NCBI RefSeq assembly: GCF_029543245.1
Contig: NZ_JARQWV010000004.1
Span: 62,001-126,000 of the forward strand
Length of the DNA stretch: 64,000 bases
Direction of reading: 5' to 3'
From: Caulobacter endophyticus
Lineage (GTDB): Bacteria; Pseudomonadota; Alphaproteobacteria; Caulobacterales; Caulobacteraceae
Below, in pieces: positions 29,330-38,424 of this stretch (its first letter is position 1; every line of letters starts with the position of its first letter). The translations under genes were made by a program, and so were the position numbers. Below the pieces are notes generated by a model. That model had not been told where the DNA came from. It was given only the letters and a program-made list of their open reading frames with translations, and did no database searches.

Positions 29330-30339
29330 ACCGCTTTTCCTACATCCGCGCCGAAACCCTCGATGAGGCGCTCAGCGCCATCGCCCTCCCCGGTTCAGCC
29401 CTCCTTGCGGGCGGCACCAACCTGGTCGATCTGATGAAATACGATGTCGCCAAGCCGGCGCGCCTGGTCGACATCAGTCGTTTGCCGCTGAGAGGGATCG
29501 AGGCGCTCGACGACGGCGGTCTGCGCCTGGGCGCGCTGGCGCCCAATGCCGACACCGCCTACGACGCCCGCGTTCAGGAACGCGCGCCGCTTCTGGCCAG
29601 CGCCATTCTGGCCGGCGCTTCGGCGCAGCTGCGCAATGTCGCCACCACCGGCGGCAACCTGCTGCAGCGCACCCGCTGCGCCTATTTCTACGACCCCTGC
29701 ACGCCCTGCAACAAACGCGAGCCCGGCTCGGGATGCCCGGCCATCGGCGGCGTAAATCGCATGCACGCCATTCTCGGCGCGAGCGAGGCCTGCATCGCCG
29801 TGCACCCCTCCGACATGTGCGTGGCGCTGGCGGCGCTGGACGCCCGGGTCAATGTGCAGGGACCGGGCGGCGTCCGCGTGATCCCGATCGCCGACTTCCA
29901 TCGTCTGCCCGGCGAGCAACCGCAGATCGACAGCACGCTCCTGGCCGGCGAGATCATCACTTCGGTGGATGTGCCGGCCGATCCGTTCGGACCTCATCAT
30001 AGCTATCTGAAGCTTCGGGACCGGCTGTCCTACGCCTTTGCCCTAGTCTCTGTGGCTGCGGCCCTGAGGCTGGAGGATGGGATTATCGCCCAAGCCCGTG
30101 TCGCCCTGGGCGGTGTGGCTCACAAGCCCTGGCGAGACCAAGAGGCCGAGGCGCTACTGGTTGGCTTGCCGCCCGGGCGCGAAGCCTTCGACCAGGCCGC
30201 ACGGGCCATCCTGGCGCCCGCTGTCGGTCACGGCGGCAACGACTTCAAGATTGAACTGGCTCGCCGCGCCGTCGTTCGCGCCCTCTCCCAGGCGGCGGCC
30301 GGCGCGCCGCAATCGCAATCCGACAAAAGGGTGCGTTGA
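29326..30339 (+). CDS. Aldehyde oxidoreductase FAD subunit (PaoB/YagS-like)
   Basis: A 337-residue FAD subunit of the xanthine oxidase family, read from GTG 29326 that overlaps the previous stop. The FAD loop LLAGGTNLVDLMK is at about residue 25, and the second FAD segment ATTGGNLLQRTRCAYFYDP is near 110. The Cys-rich insert after it (RCAYFYDPCTPCNKR, later GSGCPAIGG) is the extra [4Fe-4S] site known from PaoB, which separates this group from ordinary xanthine dehydrogenases. It ends one base into the next gene's ATG. Confidence 0.9.
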   Translation: MNRFSYIRAETLDEALSAIALPGSALLAGGTNLVDLMKYDVAKPARLVDISRLPLRGIEALDDGGLRLGALAPNADTAYDARVQERAPLLASAILAGASAQLRNVATTGGNLLQRTRCAYFYDPCTPCNKREPGSGCPAIGGVNRMHAILGASEACIAVHPSDMCVALAALDARVNVQGPGGVRVIPIADFHRLPGEQPQIDSTLLAGEIITSVDVPADPFGPHHSYLKLRDRLSYAFALVSVAAALRLEDGIIAQARVALGGVAHKPWRDQEAEALLVGLPPGREAFDQAARAILAPAVGHGGNDFKIELARRAVVRALSQAAAGAPQSQSDKRVR

Positions 30340-32567
30340 TGGCCGACGGTGACATGACGATCGGTAAGCCGATCAGCCGGATCGACGGATCCAAGAAGGT
30401 TGCGGGCCGGGCGCTCTACGCCGCGGAATACGACGCGCCCGGCTTGCTGCACGCCGCCGTGGTGTCCTCACGCATCGCCAAGGGCAAGATTACCGCCATC
30501 GACGCGATCGAGGCCCTGGCTCTACCCGGCGTCATCGCGGTTCTGACCCACGAGAACCGCCCGCGCGTGGCGGCCTTCCGCTACGCCTACAAGGACACGG
30601 TCGGACCGCCGGGCGGCCCGTTCAAGCCGCTGCATGACGGCAAGATCCGCTTCGCCGACCAACCGGTGGCCGTCGTCGTCGGCGAGACCTTGGAGGCCGC
30701 GCGCGATGGCGCGGCCCTGGTGCGGATCACCTACGAGGAAGAGGCTTTCGAGACCGATCTCGACGCCGCCAAGGCCGCATCGTTCAGGCCCAGGTTGCCG
30801 CGCCTTGGCGTCAAGCCGGCCCCAAAGCCACGAGGCGACTTCGACGCCGCCTTCGCGGCGGCGCCCATCAAGATCGCGGCGGCATACGAGACCGCGGCCC
30901 AGCACCACAACGCCATGGAGCTGTTCGCCACCACCGTGGTCTGGGAGGGCGAGGACAAGATCACCGTCTACGACAAGACCCAGGGCTCGCAGAACGTGCA
31001 GCTCTATCTCAAGCAGGCTCTGGGCTTCAAACTGAAGAACGTGCGGGTGGTCAACGCCTTCGTCGGCGGGGCCTTCGGCTCGGGGCTGAGACCGGCCCAC
31101 TCGGCCTTCCTTGCCACGCTCGCCGCCAAACATCTCAAGCGCTCGGTGCGGCTGGTGCTGACGCGGGCGCAGATGTTTTCAATCACCTATCGCGCCGATA
31201 CCCGCCAGGAGATCGCCCTGGCCTGCGACGCCGAGGGAAGGCTACTGGCCGTCCGGCACGCCTGCGTGGCGGCGACCTCCCGAAACGAGGATCAACAGGA
31301 GACCATCGTCAACTGGGCAGGCTTGGCCTACGCCTGCGACAACGCCGCCTTCGACTATCAGTTGGCGCGGGTCGACACGCCCACGCCCGGCGACATGCGC
31401 GCGCCCGGCGCCGCGGTCGGCGTGCATGTGCTGGAATGCGCCATGGACGAGCTGGCTTATGCCGCCGGGATCGATCCCCTGGACCTGCGTCTGCGCAATT
31501 GGGTCGAGCATGACCAGAATGACGACCTGCCCCTGACCTCCAAGGCTCAGAAAGCTTGCTATGCGCAGGCCGCCGAGCGCTTTGGCTGGAGCGAGCGCAG
31601 CTTTGGCCCGCGCACGATGCGCGACGGCCACGAGCTGATCGGCTGGGGTGTGGCTGGGGGCGTCTGGGACGCCTTCGTCGCGCCCGTCCCCACCCGCGCT
31701 CGCGTCACGTGGCGACGTGACGGTCGGCTGGAGGTCGCCGCGGCCGCCAGCGACATCGGCACTGGCACCTACACCATCCTGGCCCAGATCGCGGCGGAGG
31801 CTTTCGGTGTTTCTGTCGAGCGGGTCGAGGTGCGGCTGGGAGACTCCACCCTGCCCTTCAACCCGGTCGAAGGCGGGTCGTGGATGGCGGCCAGCACTGG
31901 CGCGGCCGTGGCCAAGGCCTGCGATAAGCTGAAGGCCGCCCTGGTCAAGACGGCCAGAAAGCAGTTCAAGCTGCGAGGCAAGAGCGCCTTGAGCGTGGCG
32001 CGCGGCGCCGTGATTGGAGAAGCCCTTCCGGGTGGGGCTGTGTCTCTGAACGAGATCTTGGCTGCGGTGGGTCAGGATATCGCCGCGACCGGCACGAACC
32101 TTCCTGATCTGGCCGGACAGCGAAAACACTCCAGCTACGTCCATTCGGCGGTGTTCGCCGAGGTTCGGGTCGACGAGGAGCTCGGCGTCATCCGGGTGAA
32201 GCGTATCGTCAGCGCCATAGCCGCCGGCCGTATTCTCAATCCCAAAACCGCCGGCAGCCAGATCATCGGCGGCATGGTCATGGGCATCGGCCAGGCGCTG
32301 CACGAGGAAGCCCAGACGGATCACCGCTTCGGCAAGGTCATGAACCACAGTTTTCAGGATTACCATGTTCCAGCCAACGCCGACGTCGGCGACATTGAGG
32401 TGATCTTCGTCCAGGAGCACGATCCCGATGTCAGCTCTCTGGGCGTCAAGGGTGTCGGGGAAATCGGCCTCGTCGGCGTCGCCCCCGCGATCGCCAATGC
32501 GGTCTTCCACGCCACCGGCAAGCGGATCCGCAGCACGCCGATCACCATCGACAAGCTTCTGGATTAA
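30339..32567 (+). CDS. Aldehyde oxidoreductase molybdenum subunit (PaoC/YagR-like)
   Basis: A 742-residue molybdopterin-cytosine-dinucleotide subunit that oxidises aldehydes. Family segments include GRALYAAEYDAPGLLHA, the GGAFGSGLRP substrate-binding motif (about 240), APGAAVGVHVLECAMDELA in the middle and the C-terminal GVKGVGEIGLVG with the catalytic Glu. ATG 30339 overlaps the upstream TGA (TGATG); a TTG one codon earlier is the alternative. With the two genes before it, it forms a complete three-gene operon. No MCD-maturation gene (paoD/xdhC-like) is next to it in this window. Confidence 0.9.
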   Translation: MADGDMTIGKPISRIDGSKKVAGRALYAAEYDAPGLLHAAVVSSRIAKGKITAIDAIEALALPGVIAVLTHENRPRVAAFRYAYKDTVGPPGGPFKPLHDGKIRFADQPVAVVVGETLEAARDGAALVRITYEEEAFETDLDAAKAASFRPRLPRLGVKPAPKPRGDFDAAFAAAPIKIAAAYETAAQHHNAMELFATTVVWEGEDKITVYDKTQGSQNVQLYLKQALGFKLKNVRVVNAFVGGAFGSGLRPAHSAFLATLAAKHLKRSVRLVLTRAQMFSITYRADTRQEIALACDAEGRLLAVRHACVAATSRNEDQQETIVNWAGLAYACDNAAFDYQLARVDTPTPGDMRAPGAAVGVHVLECAMDELAYAAGIDPLDLRLRNWVEHDQNDDLPLTSKAQKACYAQAAERFGWSERSFGPRTMRDGHELIGWGVAGGVWDAFVAPVPTRARVTWRRDGRLEVAAAASDIGTGTYTILAQIAAEAFGVSVERVEVRLGDSTLPFNPVEGGSWMAASTGAAVAKACDKLKAALVKTARKQFKLRGKSALSVARGAVIGEALPGGAVSLNEILAAVGQDIAATGTNLPDLAGQRKHSSYVHSAVFAEVRVDEELGVIRVKRIVSAIAAGRILNPKTAGSQIIGGMVMGIGQALHEEAQTDHRFGKVMNHSFQDYHVPANADVGDIEVIFVQEHDPDVSSLGVKGVGEIGLVGVAPAIANAVFHATGKRIRSTPITIDKLLD

Positions 32568-32697
32568 GACGGCTTCCCGTGACCCCGCGTTGCTGAATTC
32601 CGCCGATGCGACGCATCGCCCTACTGCGACGGCGTAAGTAACAGGCCACGACCGCACGCCGTCTTCTCAGAAGTTCCGTTGCCTGGCCGACCGTTGC

Positions 32698-32723
32698 GGA
32701 GCCAAATCCCCGCCAGCGCCGTT
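32698..32723 (+). promoter_or_regulatory. Possible EcfG-type promoter for the sigma gene (one mismatch)
   Basis: GGAGC (32698-32702), 17 bases, CGTT (32720-32723), 30 bases before ATG 32754. One base differs from GGAAC. ECF sigma genes of this type are commonly under EcfG control. Confidence 0.45.
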
Positions 32724-32753
32724 AAGTCTAGGAGAGCTTGACGGAGACTGACC

Positions 32754-33338
32754 ATGACTGAGCACAACGAAGAGGCCTTCCGCGCCAGCCTGATCCCAGT
32801 CATTCCGCACATGCGCGCTTTCGCGCGCTCGCTTTGCGGCGACGCCACCGCCGCCGACGACCTCGTTCAGGACGCCTTGGCAAAGGCGTGGCAAGCTCGG
32901 ACGAGCTTCCAGCTCGGCACCAACATGAAGGCCTGGACCTTCATGATCCTGCGCAATCAGTTCTATTCGGATAAACGCCGCTCGTGGCGACAGCAGCCGC
33001 TCGACCAGGAACAGGCCGAGCGCACTCTCAAGGCCTATGACGATCCCCACGCGGTCCTCGAACTCGACGATGTCCGCCGCGCCCTGGCGCTGTTGCCCAT
33101 CGAGCAGCGCGAGGCCCTGATTATGGTCGGGGCCGGCGGCATGCCCTATGAGGAGGTCGCCGAGATCGCCGGGGTGGCGGTCGGCACGATCAAAAGTCGG
33201 GTCAGTCGCGCCCGCACCTCTCTGGCGACCATCCTGGCTAATGGCCTAGACCACGAAAGTAATGTCGCCCCGCAGACCGGGCCGATGGCTGCGATCCTTA
33301 GCCAACTGGAGGCGCTGCGCGGCCGCCAAGCCGCCTAG
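32754..33338 (+). CDS. EcfG-type (ECF15-like) RNA polymerase sigma factor
   Basis: A 194-residue ECF sigma factor. Region 2 covers about residues 20-85 (MRAFARSLCGDATAADDLVQDALAKAW, then MKAWTFMILRNQFYSDKRR) and region 4 about 105-160 (LPIEQREALIMVGAGGMPYEEVAEIAG, VGTIKSRVSRART). The GxxYEEvAEI-x-G pattern in region 4 is typical of EcfG, the general stress sigma factor of alphaproteobacteria, which reads GGAAC-CGTT promoters. No anti-sigma NepR or PhyR gene is adjacent, so this may be a paralogue such as SigU rather than the master copy. A near-consensus promoter of its own class is upstream. A long hairpin follows the stop. Confidence 0.88.
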   Translation: MTEHNEEAFRASLIPVIPHMRAFARSLCGDATAADDLVQDALAKAWQARTSFQLGTNMKAWTFMILRNQFYSDKRRSWRQQPLDQEQAERTLKAYDDPHAVLELDDVRRALALLPIEQREALIMVGAGGMPYEEVAEIAGVAVGTIKSRVSRARTSLATILANGLDHESNVAPQTGPMAAILSQLEALRGRQAA

Positions 33339-33349
33339 CTTCGGAACCT

Positions 33350-33397
33350 GTGTGCTGGTCGCCGCCAGAACCCAAAAGAACGCGGCGACCAGCACAC
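33350..33397 (+). terminator. 16-bp perfect inverted repeat after the sigma gene
   Basis: Arms GTGTGCTGGTCGCCGC (33350-33365) and its exact complement (33382-33397), 16-base loop, starting 12 bases after the sigma stop. No T-run follows, so it may be a factor-dependent terminator or an RNA-stabilising hairpin. Confidence 0.55.
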
Positions 33398-33754
33398 CTC
33401 CGGTTTCATCGACCCGGAAGCCAAGCACTGGGCCAACGCGCAAATCATGATCGACAAGCCCTAAGCGCCCGTCGCCCCGGCGGCGCGGGGCTGCGCCATC
33501 CTCGCGATCTGAGCGTGGCTCTTCGACTTGGCGGCTCAGCCGCCGGGGACACCGGTCGAGGTCCAGGAAGCGCCGCCGGCGAGCACGCCCCCAACCCGGC
33601 GTCCCCCTACTGACCGCCTCTGGCGGGGACCAGATCCATGACCGTAATCCACTACAGCGGCCGCGACAGCCGCTTGGGAACCGCGGTGACGTGGGGGCTT
33701 TACCCAAGTCCGCCGGTGCGCCCTCGGTGACGGCGCAGGACGACGGAGACAGCC
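33398..33754. other. Intergenic region without a confident gene
   Basis: About 350 bases. One frame after the hairpin reads a short protein-like tail (GFIDPEAKHWANAQIMI, stop after KP) but has no start codon in reach, so it may be a gene end left by decay. Small antisense frames are not convincing. Confidence 0.4.
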
Positions 33755-34837
33755 ATGGCGGCAGAGCCCCCTGAGGTGCGCAAGGGCATGCCGAGCCCTC
33801 GGCTCGACGAGGCCACTTTCAAGGCGCGCTTTCTCAGTCGCTATCCCGATCCGGCCTTCGATCCGCTTCGCGATGAACTGGACAGGATCGCGGCCGCGGC
33901 TTGGGACGCCTACAGCCACGAGCGCAAGGCGCCCAAGACGCGTCCCGCCGGACCCGGCTATGCCGATCCCACATACGACCTCGCCGAAGACTGGATCGCG
34001 GCCAAGGCGGCCGTCGACGCGGCCCAGGCCCGACACGAAGACGCCGACGGGCCCTGCCGGGTGCTGCTGATCAACGGCTCGTCGCGCAGCGAACACACCT
34101 GCCCTGGCGAAATGTCCAAGAGCTGGCGACTGGCGCAGATCGCCCGTCAGGCGCTCGAGGGCCAGGACATCGTCGTCGAGATCCTCGACCTGTCGCGGCT
34201 GGCCTCGGAGTTCGGACGCGAGATCCATCCCTGCAAGGCCTGCTTCTCGACCGCGCCGGCGCTCTGCCATTGGCCGTGTTCCTGCTACCCCAACTACTCG
34301 CTGGGCCAGGTCCACGACTGGATGAATGATATCTACCCCCTGTGGGTGGAGGCCCACGGGATCATGATCATCACCCCGGTCAACTGGTACCAGGTGACCT
34401 CGCCGGTGAAGCTGATGATGGATCGCCTGGTCTGCGCCGACGGCGGCAATCCCGATCCGACCCTCACCCACGGCAAGCACGCCAATGAGGCCAAGGCCAT
34501 CGAGATGCGGGGCTGGGACTACCCCAAGCACCTCGACGGTCGGGTGTTCTCGGTCGTCGTTCACGGCGATGTCGAGGGCGCGGAAAATGTCCGGCGCAGC
34601 CTGTCGGACTGGCTGCGGTTCATGGACCTGGCGCCGGCCGGCATCAACGCCGAGATCGACCGCTATATCGGCTATTGGAAGCCCTACGCCACCGGACACG
34701 ACGAGCTGGATGCCGACCAGGCCATGCAGGACGAGGTCCGCAACGCCGCCCTGACCTTGGCGCAAGCCGCCCACGCCAAGCACGCCGGCAAGCTTCTGCA
34801 GGCGGGTCAGAACCTCTCTCCCCCGCGTCAGAAATAG
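33755..34837 (+). CDS. Flavodoxin-fold NADPH-dependent FMN reductase
   Basis: A 360-residue protein. Residues about 95-300 hold a flavodoxin-like domain: the FMN phosphate loop LLINGSSRSEHTCPGEMSK, then ILDLSRL and a Cys-rich stretch (HPCKACFSTAPALCHWPCSCYP), the isoalloxazine-contact ITPVNWYQVTSPVKLMMDRLVC, and a C-terminal VVVHGDVEGAENV strand. The extra N-terminal 90 residues are helical. Such enzymes reduce quinones or flavins with NAD(P)H. The Cys cluster is unusual and might bind a metal. GGAG is six bases before the ATG. It converges on the helicase gene through a shared hairpin. Confidence 0.85.
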   Translation: MAAEPPEVRKGMPSPRLDEATFKARFLSRYPDPAFDPLRDELDRIAAAAWDAYSHERKAPKTRPAGPGYADPTYDLAEDWIAAKAAVDAAQARHEDADGPCRVLLINGSSRSEHTCPGEMSKSWRLAQIARQALEGQDIVVEILDLSRLASEFGREIHPCKACFSTAPALCHWPCSCYPNYSLGQVHDWMNDIYPLWVEAHGIMIITPVNWYQVTSPVKLMMDRLVCADGGNPDPTLTHGKHANEAKAIEMRGWDYPKHLDGRVFSVVVHGDVEGAENVRRSLSDWLRFMDLAPAGINAEIDRYIGYWKPYATGHDELDADQAMQDEVRNAALTLAQAAHAKHAGKLLQAGQNLSPPRQK

Positions 34838-34860
34838 CCCCCAGGCCTCGCGGCTATTTC
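34831..34860. terminator. Bidirectional hairpin containing both stop codons
   Basis: Arms GAAATAGCC (34831-34839) and GGCTATTTC (34852-34860), 12-base loop. The TAG at 34835-34837 ends the flavodoxin gene and the mirrored TAG (34856-34854) ends the helicase gene, so each arm carries one stop. Likely a shared terminator for the convergent pair. Confidence 0.6.
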
Positions 34861-36923
34861 CACATCCCGCGCATCTGCGCGGCCAGATCGACCTTCACGA
34901 TCAGCGGCGCGGCCGTGCGGTCCTCGTGATCGACGAGCGGCCAGGTCGTGCGCTCGAACAGGCCCAGCATCGCCTTGGTGATGAACCGGCTGCGATTGGC
35001 GTAGACGTGCCGGTCGCCGCCCGGGGTTTGGCCGGTGACGTAGAAGCGCTGGGGCACGAGGAGATGCAGATCTTCCTTGGCCCTCGTCATGGCGACGTAG
35101 AGCAGGCGCCGCTCCTCCTCCAGCTCCGCGGCCGCGCCGGTCCCCAGGTCTGAAGGCATGCAGCCGTCGATGACGTTGAGGACATAGACCGACTTCCATT
35201 CCTGGCCCTTGGCCGAGTGGATGGTCGACAGGATCAGGTAGTCCTCGTCCAGCAGCGGCACCCCGGCCTGGTCGCTGACGGCGTCGGGCGGATCGAGGGT
35301 GAGCTCGGTCAGGAAGCGCTCGCGCGAAGCGTAGCCCGACGCGATCTGCTCCAGCTGCAGCAGGTCGGCCAGGCGGGTCTCGGCGTCGTCGTGCATTCGT
35401 TCCAGATGCGGCTCGTACCACTGCCGCGCCCGCTCGAGCTCCGCGGGCCATGGCGCGGCGCCGGTCCGCAGATCCCGCGCTGCCGAAACGAAGTCGCGCC
35501 ACGCCGCCGCGGCCTTGGACGGCACTGGCGCCGACTCCAGCGAGAAGACGAGGTCCATGCCGCCATCGACATGGTCGAGGATTCTGGTCGCCGAGGCCGG
35601 GCCGATCCCGGCCAGCAGGGTCAGCAGGCGAAAGCCCGAGACCCGGTCGCGCGGGTTCTGCACGAAGCGCAGCAGCGCCATCAGGTCCTTGATGTGGGCC
35701 GCATCGAGGAACTTCAGGCCGCCGAACTTCACGAAAGGGATGTTGCGCCGGGTGAGCTCGACTTCGAGAGGCCCCGAATGGCTCGAGGTGCGGAAGAGCA
35801 CGGCCTGATGCTTGAGGCGCTGGCCTTCCTCGCGCCGGGCCAGGACCTGCTCGACGATGTAGCGGGCCTGGTCGGCCTCCCCGCGGACAGTCACCAGCCC
35901 AGGCCGGCCACCACCCTGCTTGTCGGTCCAGAGGTTCTTGGTGAAACGCTCCGCGGCCTCGCCGATAACGGCGTTGGCCGCGGCCAGAACGCCGGCGGTG
36001 GAGCGGTAATTGCGGTCCAGGGTGAGCACCTGGGCCGGCGGCTCGAAGGCGGCGGGAAAGTCCAGGATGTTGCGCACGGTGGCCGCGCGGAAGGCGTAGA
36101 TCGACTGGGCGTCGTCGCCGACCACGGTTAGGCCGCGCCCGCCCGGCTTCAGGGCCAGGAGGATCTGCGCCTGCAGGGCGTTGGTGTCCTGATACTCGTC
36201 GACCATGACATGGTCGAAGCGAGCGCTGAGCTCGGCGGCGATCTCCGGATGGGCCATCATCTGCGACCACCACAAGAGAAGGTCGTCGTAATCGAGCACG
36301 TTCTGGACCTGCTTGGCCTCGACATAGGCGCCAAACAGCGTCTTCAGCTCGGCGACCCAGGGCGAGCACCAGGGAAAGACCTTGGCCAGCACGACCTCGA
36401 GGGACTGCTGGCTGTTGACCACCCGCGAATAGATCGAGAGGCAGGTTCCCTTCGCCGGAAACCGGTTCTCGGTCTTCGAAAAGCCGAGCTGATGACGCAC
36501 GAGGTTCATCAGGTCGGCGGCGTCTTCGCGATCATGGATGGTGAAGGCCGGGTCCAGGCCAACGACCTCCGCCTGCTCGCGCAGGATCCGCGCGCCAACG
36601 CCATGGAAGGTGCCCGACCAGCTGAGGGCCTCGGTCAAGACGTGGGCGCGATCACCCAGAACCTTCCGGGCGATGCGCTCGACCCGCCGGCCCATCTCGG
36701 ACGCGGCCCGGCGCGAGAACGTCATCAGCAAGATACGATGCGGATCGGCGCCGTTGACCAGCAGGTGGGCGACGCGATGGGCCAGGGTGTTGGTCTTGCC
36801 TGAACCGGCGCCAGCGATGACCAGAAGCGGCGCCCCCGGCGTCGTGTCGCTCGCCGTCACGCCATGCTCGACGGCGCGGCGTTGCTGGTCGTTGAGACCA
36901 TCGAGATAGGCGAAGGCGACCAA
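34854..36923 (-). CDS. UvrD/PcrA-like superfamily 1 DNA helicase
   Basis: A 689-residue 3'-5' helicase. Motif Q region LNDQQRRAVEH, Walker A IAGAGSGKTNTLAHR (about 35), motif Ia/Ib TFSRRAASEM, Walker B VDEYQDTN (about 247), motif III VGDDAQSIYAFR, motif IV LDRNYRST and motifs V-VI (LSTIHSAKGQEWKSVYV, RRLLYVAMTRAKEDLHL) are all present. It is likely used in DNA repair or plasmid/replication fork work. The conserved start is LDGLNDQQ; the nearest start is TTG 36923, with no clear Shine-Dalgarno site, so the exact start is uncertain. The frame runs open far upstream but without family similarity. Confidence 0.9.
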   Translation of the reverse strand: MVAFAYLDGLNDQQRRAVEHGVTASDTTPGAPLLVIAGAGSGKTNTLAHRVAHLLVNGADPHRILLMTFSRRAASEMGRRVERIARKVLGDRAHVLTEALSWSGTFHGVGARILREQAEVVGLDPAFTIHDREDAADLMNLVRHQLGFSKTENRFPAKGTCLSIYSRVVNSQQSLEVVLAKVFPWCSPWVAELKTLFGAYVEAKQVQNVLDYDDLLLWWSQMMAHPEIAAELSARFDHVMVDEYQDTNALQAQILLALKPGGRGLTVVGDDAQSIYAFRAATVRNILDFPAAFEPPAQVLTLDRNYRSTAGVLAAANAVIGEAAERFTKNLWTDKQGGGRPGLVTVRGEADQARYIVEQVLARREEGQRLKHQAVLFRTSSHSGPLEVELTRRNIPFVKFGGLKFLDAAHIKDLMALLRFVQNPRDRVSGFRLLTLLAGIGPASATRILDHVDGGMDLVFSLESAPVPSKAAAAWRDFVSAARDLRTGAAPWPAELERARQWYEPHLERMHDDAETRLADLLQLEQIASGYASRERFLTELTLDPPDAVSDQAGVPLLDEDYLILSTIHSAKGQEWKSVYVLNVIDGCMPSDLGTGAAAELEEERRLLYVAMTRAKEDLHLLVPQRFYVTGQTPGGDRHVYANRSRFITKAMLGLFERTTWPLVDHEDRTAAPLIVKVDLAAQMRGMWK

Positions 36924-37112
36924 GGAAACTGGGGATCCAGGGAAAACGAAACAAGAACCAAGGTCGCAGGTTCGCGCTGTTGGGGCAATGGCAAAGGCGC
37001 CGGACACAAAGGCGCACCGCCCCTCGCCCCCAAGACGCCGAACAGCTTCGGCGACCCAGGCCGCGCAAGCCGCGATCAGGCCGCTCCGAAACTCGCCCCG
37101 TCGACATCCGAC

Positions 37113-37138
37113 GGAACAGGCGCCGGGCGGCGGCCGTT
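37113..37138 (+). promoter_or_regulatory. EcfG-type promoter for the small-protein operon
   Basis: GGAAC (37113-37117), 17 bases, CGTT (37135-37138), 28 bases before ATG 37167. A good match in spacing and both boxes. Confidence 0.7.
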
Positions 37139-37166
37139 TTGATGCCTTCCACGACAGGAGGCTTTC

Positions 37167-37349
37167 ATGGCCGAGCGCGAAGACATCTACGATCCGTCCA
37201 CCCCGGAAGCCAACCGTAACATCCAGCAGGGCGGCGGCGTCGGGGCGCGAGACCTGGCGCGCCAGGAAGAACCGGAGGAGACGGCCCAGACCGAAGACGC
37301 CGATGAGAGCCCGACGGAGCCGATGGGCAGGGCCCGTCCCGTGGACTGA
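37167..37349 (+). CDS. Small acidic hydrophilic protein
   Basis: A 60-residue acidic protein (REDIYDPSTPEANRNIQQ at the start, then an E/D-rich middle). It has no hydrophobic stretch and is likely disordered, like many general-stress small proteins. The ribosome site AGGAGG is eight bases before the ATG, and a perfect EcfG promoter is just upstream, so the gene is real and stress-controlled by inference. The next gene starts 33 bases downstream. Confidence 0.7.
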   Translation: MAEREDIYDPSTPEANRNIQQGGGVGARDLARQEEPEETAQTEDADESPTEPMGRARPVD

Positions 37350-37382
37350 GCCATCCCAGAAAGCCACGAAGCCGGAGCAAGC

Positions 37383-37544
37383 ATGGACCTCGACCCCAAA
37401 CCCCGCCCCCATCCCGACCTTGAGCCGCGGCCAGTGAAGCGAAGAGTCGCAAAGGCCGTAGGCCTTGCGGCTATCGTCATCGCCGTCCTGGCGATTGTGC
37501 TCTTCGTCGGATTCAACGCCTCTTACATCGGACAAGCCACCTAG
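37383..37544 (+). CDS. Small single-pass membrane protein
   Basis: A 53-residue protein. A Pro/Arg-rich cytoplasmic-looking start (residues 1-22) is followed by one hydrophobic helix, about residues 26-46 (VGLAAIVIAVLAIVLFVGF), and a short tail NASYIGQAT. Positive charges before the helix suggest the N-terminus stays in the cytoplasm. It follows the acidic small protein by 33 bases on the same strand, so the two are probably one EcfG transcript. Function unknown. Confidence 0.6.
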   Translation: MDLDPKPRPHPDLEPRPVKRRVAKAVGLAAIVIAVLAIVLFVGFNASYIGQAT

Positions 37545-38424
37545 GACGCCCACCGAGCCGACGGCCACGCAAGGCAAGAGAGCCAAGGAATGGTCCAAAC
37601 CTTCCTTGGACCTCGAAGCGATCGGCAGATCAGTGATCCGCGCATCGATCCCGCCCTCGTCCGGCGCCCCTAACCCGCCCTTCTCTCAAGGAAGATTATT
37701 GGACCAGCGCAAGAGCGCTGAAGGAGACCCGACCGTTTCCCGGCGCGCCCCACGACGACAATGGGGCATCCAGACTTGTAGCAGGTCGATACAGTCGTGG
37801 GCGAACTTGGCCTATGAGGGCCACACTGAACCCATGCGCCGCGGCCCATTTCCGAACGGGACTTACACTCTGGGCGGCTGTGGACTGTCGGCGCGGGCAC
37901 GTCGACCGCGCCCGCTTCGAGGTGTCCGGCGCTACATCTTTGACTGTGCAGCGCCGCGGCGCTGGTCGTCCCGGTCGGCTGGCTTGCGACCTCCAGCGGC
38001 GTCTAGCAGAGCCCTCGGCGAGCGCGCGATCGGCTCCATATTCCTCGCGCAACTTCGCCTACAAGTTGCGCCACGACCAAATCCATGGGATTCATCGGGC
38101 CATGCTGGTCGTCTCCCGCATTATCAGCCGGTCGCGCTCTCGACGCCCAAGCGCTGCGGATCGGCCAGAATGCCGGCGGTGTATTGTCGGGATGGCGGTG
38201 CTGCAACTGCTGTGCCTGGCTGTCGTCTGGGCTATGGCCTGCGTCGCGATCATCCCTCTCGTCGCCCTCAGACGTACAATTTTGTACTTCGCGACCTCCA
38301 GCTCGACGGGTGAGCGCGCTGAGGGGCGGTAAAGACGCCCTTTTGGATTCGGCGCGAGAAGCGCCTCGCGCGCCCCCGCACTTCCCACCGACGCTTCTGC
38401 CGCCTATTTGCCTCTCCCAGACGC
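37545..38424. other. Gene-poor region
   Basis: About 880 bases with many overlapping short frames on both strands and no recognisable family. One frame could make a 46-residue peptide with a hydrophobic helix (ATG 38192 to 38332), but support is weak. It also holds the AT-rich palindrome at 38274-38287. The region may be debris of former genes, in line with the nuclease and thioesterase fragments that follow. Confidence 0.4.
38274..38287. repeat. AT-rich palindrome GTACAA-TT-TTGTAC
   Basis: Perfect 6-bp arms with a 2-base centre in otherwise GC-rich DNA. Such a short symmetric site could bind a dimeric regulator, but no well-supported gene starts right after it. Confidence 0.35.
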
